This document shows, piece after piece, positions 14,792 through 17,315 of a DNA stretch of 17,315 bases. The stretch spans positions 1 through 17,315 of the forward strand of contig PFAX01000030.1 of NCBI GenBank assembly GCA_002773495.1, given 5' to 3'. The stretch's first letter is position 1; every line of letters begins with the position of its first letter. Origin of the DNA: a bacterium (Candidatus Gribaldobacteria) CG10_big_fil_rev_8_21_14_0_10_37_21 (GTDB lineage Bacteria; Patescibacteriota; Minisyncoccia; Minisyncoccales; CG1-02-41-26). The translations under genes were made by a program, and so were the position numbers. The notes beneath the pieces are model-generated. The model worked only from the letters and a program-made list of their open reading frames with translations, did no database searches and was not told where the DNA came from.

Positions 14792-14864
14792 TGCCCCCAC
14801 CGCGACTCGAACGCGGAACCGCTTCCTTAAGAGGGAATTGCTCTACCAATTGAGCTATGGGGGC
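14792..14864 (-). tRNA. tRNA-Lys (anticodon CTT)
   Basis: On the minus strand a complete 73-nt cloverleaf runs from G1 at 14864 to discriminator A73 at 14792. The acceptor stem GCCCCCA/TGGGGGC is perfect; the D stem GCTC/GAGC and T stem CCGCG/CGCGG, with a TTCGAGT loop, are perfect. The anticodon loop is CTCTTAA, giving CTT with T33 and A37. The anticodon stem has four pairs plus an A-G at the outer position. The CCA end is not encoded. Its first base is also part of a hairpin described separately. Confidence 0.93.
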
Positions 14865-14889
14865 AAAAAGGCAATGTCTTGCCTTTTTG
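14864..14889. terminator. Symmetrical hairpin with T5 tracts touching tRNA-Lys
   Basis: Perfect 11-bp arms (caaaaaggcaa at 14864-14874 and ttgcctttttg at 14879-14889) around a TGTC loop. The GC core with five T on either side fits a bidirectional intrinsic terminator, probably ending the pilin transcript. It abuts the 5' end of tRNA-Lys, so the tRNA would need its own promoter or RNA processing to be expressed past it. Confidence 0.6.
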
Positions 14890-14890
14890 C

Positions 14891-14931
14891 GGGCGTTTAG
14901 CCAAATTTTTAATTTGGCGTTAAAAACGCCC
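14891..14931. repeat. Nested inverted repeat upstream of tRNA-Lys
   Basis: Outer arms gggcgttt (14891-14898) and aaacgccc (14924-14931) enclose inner arms gccaaatt (14900-14907) and aatttggc (14911-14918). It could fold into a long hairpin in the 3' region of the pilin transcript. Confidence 0.55.
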
Positions 14932-15016
14932 TGGGATACGAATATTCATACATTATTTTCCGTAAAAACCCCAGAGGGAATTACGCCAATGTCTTGCCTT
15001 TTACTTAATCCCCTCC

Positions 15017-15658
15017 TCAATTAGCGAGACTGTCTGGAAACTTAATTAAACAATCAATTTTAAAAATCTGATTACTACTCCAAACCGACTTAATCGGCTC
15101 AATATCAACTACCCCCAATAAAGTTAAAGCCACCCCAACAATTAAAAAAGAACCGTAAATTAAGACCAAGCCAATAATCGTTGTTTTAATCACATCCTTT
15201 GCTTGGCTTTTATATTTCGACATACTCCCTCCTAAATAGAAGAGAATCCCAGCAATAACAAACATTAAAATAACAACATAGGGGATAATTGAAACAAATA
15301 AATAATTTAACGCCCCATTAATCATTTGAAAAAGGTGGCAAATTTGGCAATGCAAAATACCTTTACTTAAACTCCCTTCAGCACATTCTGTTTTACCTAT
15401 TTTGTCGCATTCAGCCACTACAGCTGCCTCGTTGCCTCCAGAAATTACGCCACAACCTTGATAAACCACCTGCTTTCCACAGGGGACAAGCCCATCATAA
15501 CAAACCGCATAAGCATTGTTTGTTAGCTTGCCCGAAGAGTCAGCCCCTTGAGCTGGGTAATAATTCCCAGCTGAAACAAAAAAAGGAGCCATTATAAAAC
15601 CTAAAAAAAATATAAAGAACACTTTAACAAATTTTTTCTGCAATTTTTTTGTAAACAT
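15017..15658 (-). CDS. TrbC/VirB2-like pilin of CPR type
   Basis: A 213-residue membrane protein. The ATG at 15658 is chosen over 15682 because a strong SD (aaaggagg) lies seven bases before it. A signal peptide (residues 1-29, VFFIFFLGFIMAPFFVSA) is followed by a cysteine-rich external region (C53, C60, C69, C84, C92, C104, C107) and two membrane helices at about 119-143 and 158-182, joined by a basic loop (SMSKYKSQAKDVIKTT). This matches the pilin-like proteins of CPR genomes thought to be part of type IV secretion or conjugation machinery. No other secretion genes are seen. It has its own promoter at 15709-15737. Confidence 0.78.
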   Translation of the reverse strand: MFTKKLQKKFVKVFFIFFLGFIMAPFFVSAGNYYPAQGADSSGKLTNNAYAVCYDGLVPCGKQVVYQGCGVISGGNEAAVVAECDKIGKTECAEGSLSKGILHCQICHLFQMINGALNYLFVSIIPYVVILMFVIAGILFYLGGSMSKYKSQAKDVIKTTIIGLVLIYGSFLIVGVALTLLGVVDIEPIKSVWSSNQIFKIDCLIKFPDSLAN

Positions 15659-15708
15659 ATTAGTTCCTCCTTTTAAAGGCAAAAGAAACAGGCCATTGCC
15701 TTATTTCT

Positions 15709-15737
15709 ACTATAAAATAAAAAAACTTTTCTTGCAA
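15709..15737 (-). promoter_or_regulatory. Sigma-70-type promoter for the pilin gene
   Basis: On the minus strand a -35 box TTGCAA (15737-15732) and a -10 box TATAGT (15714-15709) are separated by 17 bases. The -10 box is about 50 bases upstream of the pilin start. Confidence 0.65.
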
Positions 15738-15754
15738 TAGCAAAACTTTTTTTA

Positions 15755-15808
15755 GTGCTGTATTCTTGAATTAGTCCGAACGCATTTCGCCGCCACAGGC
15801 GGCGAGGA
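15755..15808 (+). repeat. 54-bp inverted repeat, left copy
   Basis: Positions 15755-15808 match the reverse complement of 16747-16800 with three mismatches; the outer 40 bases are identical. They flank the HAD gene and its promoter and terminator. Confidence 0.9.
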
Positions 15809-15911
15809 AGTCCCCCCGCGAAAATTCGGAAAGGCGGCGGAGCCGCACCGCTAACAATTTCAAGTTTTTCTTTGGCGGCATTTAATTATGAATTTAATTC
15901 AATTAAAAATC

Positions 15912-15949
15912 AAAAAAGAAAAGAGGCGACCGATTTCACTGGCCGCCTC
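15912..15949 (-). terminator. Intrinsic terminator of the HAD gene
   Basis: On the minus strand a 9-bp stem (gaggcggcc at 15949-15941 and ggtcgcctc at 15931-15923, one G-T pair) with a 9-base loop is followed by TTTTCTTTTTT. The stem overlaps the HAD stop codon. Confidence 0.8.
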
Positions 15950-16505
15950 AGAGTGTCTGGATGGTGTGATAGAGCTCCTCCCACGAAGCGACACGCTTTG
16001 CGACCGTGCCAATGTCCACATGGGTGTTATAACCCCACGAGAACAGGAAACGGTGCGGCACGATACCGACGAGTTGCTCGAGCTTGTCGAGGTCATCGTC
16101 AACATATAAGTCGAGGCTGTTTGCCGCACTCGCTTTACTATTGCCGTGGCCGACACCAACGAAGTCGAGTCGAAGCCCTTGCCGAGTAGACCACTCTTTG
16201 GCGATTTCGAGTTCAACTTCGCCGTGCGAGGTTACGACAAGGACAGTGTGACCATCAGCAACAAGCTGGGGAAGAAAGTGCAGAACGCCGTCAACGGGCT
16301 CCATGAGGAATCCGATCTCGCGCGTTCCGTAAATGGTCTTCTGAAGCTCGCGATACTGCTCCATCGTGAGATGTTTTTCTCCTACCACGATTTCTTTCTT
16401 GAATTTCGCGGAAGGAATATCAACTCCGTAGAGTTTCCTCGCACCATCAGACTTGAGTTTTCCGCAGTCGGAAATGACTCCATCAAAATCAAGACCGATT
16501 TTCAT
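15948..16505 (-). CDS. HAD-superfamily phosphatase/nucleotidase-like protein
   Basis: A 185-residue protein of the HAD superfamily. Motif I is D6-F-D8 in GLDFDGVISD (nucleophile and acid), motif II is T92-S93 in VVTSHGE, a candidate motif III lysine is K124, and motif IV is D136-D137-D138 in LYVDDDLDKL. The length and the MEPVDGVLHFLPQL segment fit small phosphatases such as 5'-nucleotidase-like proteins; the substrate cannot be told. The gene is much more GC-rich than the genes to its left, has a GGAGG SD five bases before the ATG, its own promoter and terminator, and lies between inverted repeats. All of this suggests recent acquisition as a unit. Confidence 0.83.
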   Translation of the reverse strand: MKIGLDFDGVISDCGKLKSDGARKLYGVDIPSAKFKKEIVVGEKHLTMEQYRELQKTIYGTREIGFLMEPVDGVLHFLPQLVADGHTVLVVTSHGEVELEIAKEWSTRQGLRLDFVGVGHGNSKASAANSLDLYVDDDLDKLEQLVGIVPHRFLFSWGYNTHVDIGTVAKRVASWEELYHTIQTL

Positions 16506-16540
16506 TGTTTACCTCCAGTTTGGAATGAACGACGTACTGA

Positions 16541-16568
16541 TTTATATATTAGTATTAGTTTAGTCCAA
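16541..16568 (-). promoter_or_regulatory. Putative promoter of the HAD gene
   Basis: On the minus strand TTGGAC (16568-16563) and TATAAA (16546-16541) are 16 bases apart, about 36 bases upstream of the ATG; the SD ggaggt lies in between, at 16516-16511. Confidence 0.55.
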
Positions 16569-16597
16569 AAGCGTTAAAAAATCAAGTCAAAAACAAA

Positions 16598-16622
16598 AAA
16601 AGAAACTCAGTAAGTTTCTTTT
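16598..16622. terminator. Symmetrical hairpin, probable intrinsic terminator
   Basis: Ten-base perfect arms (aaaagaaact at 16598-16607, agtttctttt at 16613-16622) around CAGTA, with T runs on both strands. It separates the HAD promoter region from the plus-strand reading frame at 16634. Confidence 0.55.
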
Positions 16623-16633
16623 CAAAAATTCAT

Positions 16634-16918
16634 ATGATTAAAAAATTTTCTTCCCCCAAAATTAAAATATGGTTCGAGCTGATGTTTTTAACAGGTTCTT
16701 TGGCAGTTTTTATCGGCACGGCAGAGCCGCGATTTACTGGATTGGCTCCTCGCCGCCGCAGGCGGCGAAATGCGTTCGGACTAATTCAAGAATACAGCAC
16801 CAGTAAGGAATTTGTAAGCGGTTTCGGTTCGCCTCGCTTTGCTCGGCGACTAAATTGTAAGGAATTTTGGGCGAAAAAATCAGTTGGCGATTTCGTTCGG
16901 AGAAAAGAAAATTTTTAA
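16634..16918 (+). pseudogene. Possible truncated start of a membrane protein gene
   Basis: The frame begins MIKKFSSPKIKIWFELMFLT and continues GSLAVFIGTA, a plausible first membrane helix. From about 16711 the sequence becomes GC-rich palindrome and then the right inverted repeat, giving an improbable peptide (APRRRRRRNAFGL) up to the stop at 16918. A gene start truncated by insertion of the repeat is the simplest reading; there is no SD. It may equally be a chance frame. Confidence 0.3.
16747..16800 (-). repeat. 54-bp inverted repeat, right copy
   Basis: Reverse-complement partner of 15755-15808. Together the copies bound a 1046-bp segment. No matching target-site duplication is evident immediately outside (left flank ttttttta, right flank cagtaagg). 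Confidence 0.9.
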
Positions 16919-16988
16919 TCAAAACAATATGAAATACTTTATCTATAGACATAACATCCCATAATCGCATTATACCCCACCTCTCTGC

Positions 16989-17052
16989 CATTGCGAGGAG
17001 CAACGCGATTTCATCTCTATTTACGGCCGCTTGAGACGGTCTTGTAATGACG
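16989..17052. repeat. Decayed dispersed repeat (CATTGCGAG...TAATGACG type)
   Basis: The stretch begins cattgcgaggagcaacgcga and ends tgtaatgacg, resembling the widespread intergenic repeats with CATTGCGAG and reverse-complement CAATGACG ends. The inverted ends are imperfect. Recognition is from memory of such repeats. Confidence 0.4.
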
Positions 17053-17070
17053 ATGTAGTGCGGAGATGGA

Positions 17071-17315
17071 ATGTTTTATCTATACGCAAGAAAATCTACC
17101 GAAGAAGACAACCGACAGGTTTTGAGTATTGAAGCTCAACTTATTGAGTTCAAAGAATTTGCCGCCAAAGAAAAACTTGAAATTGTCGCCTCGCTTTGCG
17201 AGGCAAAAACTGCCAAAGAACCTGGGCGAACGAAGTTCGCGGAAATGTTGTCATTGATTGAAAAAGGAAAGGCAGACGGGATTATCTCGTGGCACCCCGA
17301 TAGATTAGCGAGGAA
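17071..17315 (+). CDS. Serine recombinase (partial, C-terminus beyond right edge)
   Basis: The first 81 codons of a serine-family site-specific recombinase. YLYARKSTEEDNRQVLSIEA carries the catalytic serine (S9) with R7, followed by the family's AKEPGR.KF..ML..IEKGKADGI and SWHPDRLAR segments (D76, R77). The ARKSTEEDNRQ type is typical of large serine recombinases of integrative elements. GGAG at 17062-17065 is five bases before the ATG. It is on the opposite strand from the main block and may mark the edge of an integrated element that continues to the right. Two short palindromes interrupt the coding sequence (17188-17204 and 17226-17240) without breaking the frame. Confidence 0.9.
   Translation, partial: MFYLYARKSTEEDNRQVLSIEAQLIEFKEFAAKEKLEIVASLCEAKTAKEPGRTKFAEMLSLIEKGKADGIISWHPDRLAR
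17188..17240. repeat. Two GC-rich palindromes with 3-nt loops inside the recombinase gene
   Basis: gcctcgc-ttt-gcgaggc at 17188-17204 and gcgaac-gaa-gttcgc at 17226-17240. Both are in frame and the protein reads through them (ASLCEA and GRTKFAE). Confidence 0.75.

Noticed and set aside
16146..16577. Plus-strand 143-codon frame opposite the HAD gene
   Set aside because: The minus frame has all HAD motifs, an SD, a promoter and a terminator; the plus frame has none.
1..17315. CRISPR array
   Set aside because: No regularly spaced direct repeats with unique spacers were seen; the repeats present are inverted, tandem coding, or pairs.

Overview
This AT-rich window most resembles a chromosome segment of a Candidate Phyla Radiation (Patescibacteria, probably Parcubacteria-like) bacterium. 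The pointers are small core genes packed head to tail on one strand, surface proteins with the 'EPT.APPAGN.PAPLN' and 'C..G.CKTAW' motifs common in that group, a two-helix secretion-type pilin, tiny single-helix membrane proteins, and almost no Shine-Dalgarno sequences in front of the minus-strand genes. The assignment is inferred from gene content; there is no rRNA here to confirm it.

Layout. From 1 to about 15.66 kb every gene is on the minus strand, so transcription runs right to left. Starting at the right: a secretion-type pilin with a clear promoter and SD (15017-15658); tRNA-Lys(CTT); a small membrane protein; a hicB-hicA toxin-antitoxin pair; rpsO; a NYN-domain protein; an MNT/HEPN toxin-antitoxin pair; a small membrane protein; pnp; a 948-residue coiled-coil membrane protein; a DksA/TraR-type zinc-finger gene; ppa; an unrecognised charged protein flanked by a second, truncated ppa 3' end; a small membrane protein; an AbiEii-type nucleotidyltransferase toxin (frameshifted) with its small partner; tig (trigger factor); a second hicB-hicA pair whose hicA looks frameshifted; another small membrane protein; clpP; and, running off the left edge, a secreted protein that carries a Link (hyaluronan-binding type) domain.

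The core genes form protein-quality (tig, clpP) and RNA/translation (rpsO, pnp, tRNA-Lys, dksA-like) groups. Four toxin-antitoxin-type modules are inserted between them, and two of these appear decayed.

From about 15.75 kb onward the character changes. Base composition becomes GC-rich in patches, SD sequences appear, and short GC-rich palindromes with 3-nt loops recur. A HAD-family phosphatase gene with its own promoter, SD and terminator sits between 54-bp imperfect inverted repeats (15755-15808 and 16747-16800). To its right lie a truncated membrane-protein start, a decayed repeat, and the beginning of a plus-strand serine recombinase that runs off the right edge. This part looks horizontally acquired.

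The observations most worth a second look are the bacterial Link-domain surface protein, the inverted-repeat-bounded HAD cassette, the ppa duplication carrying an orphan gene, and the large coiled-coil membrane protein between pnp and the dksA-like gene.
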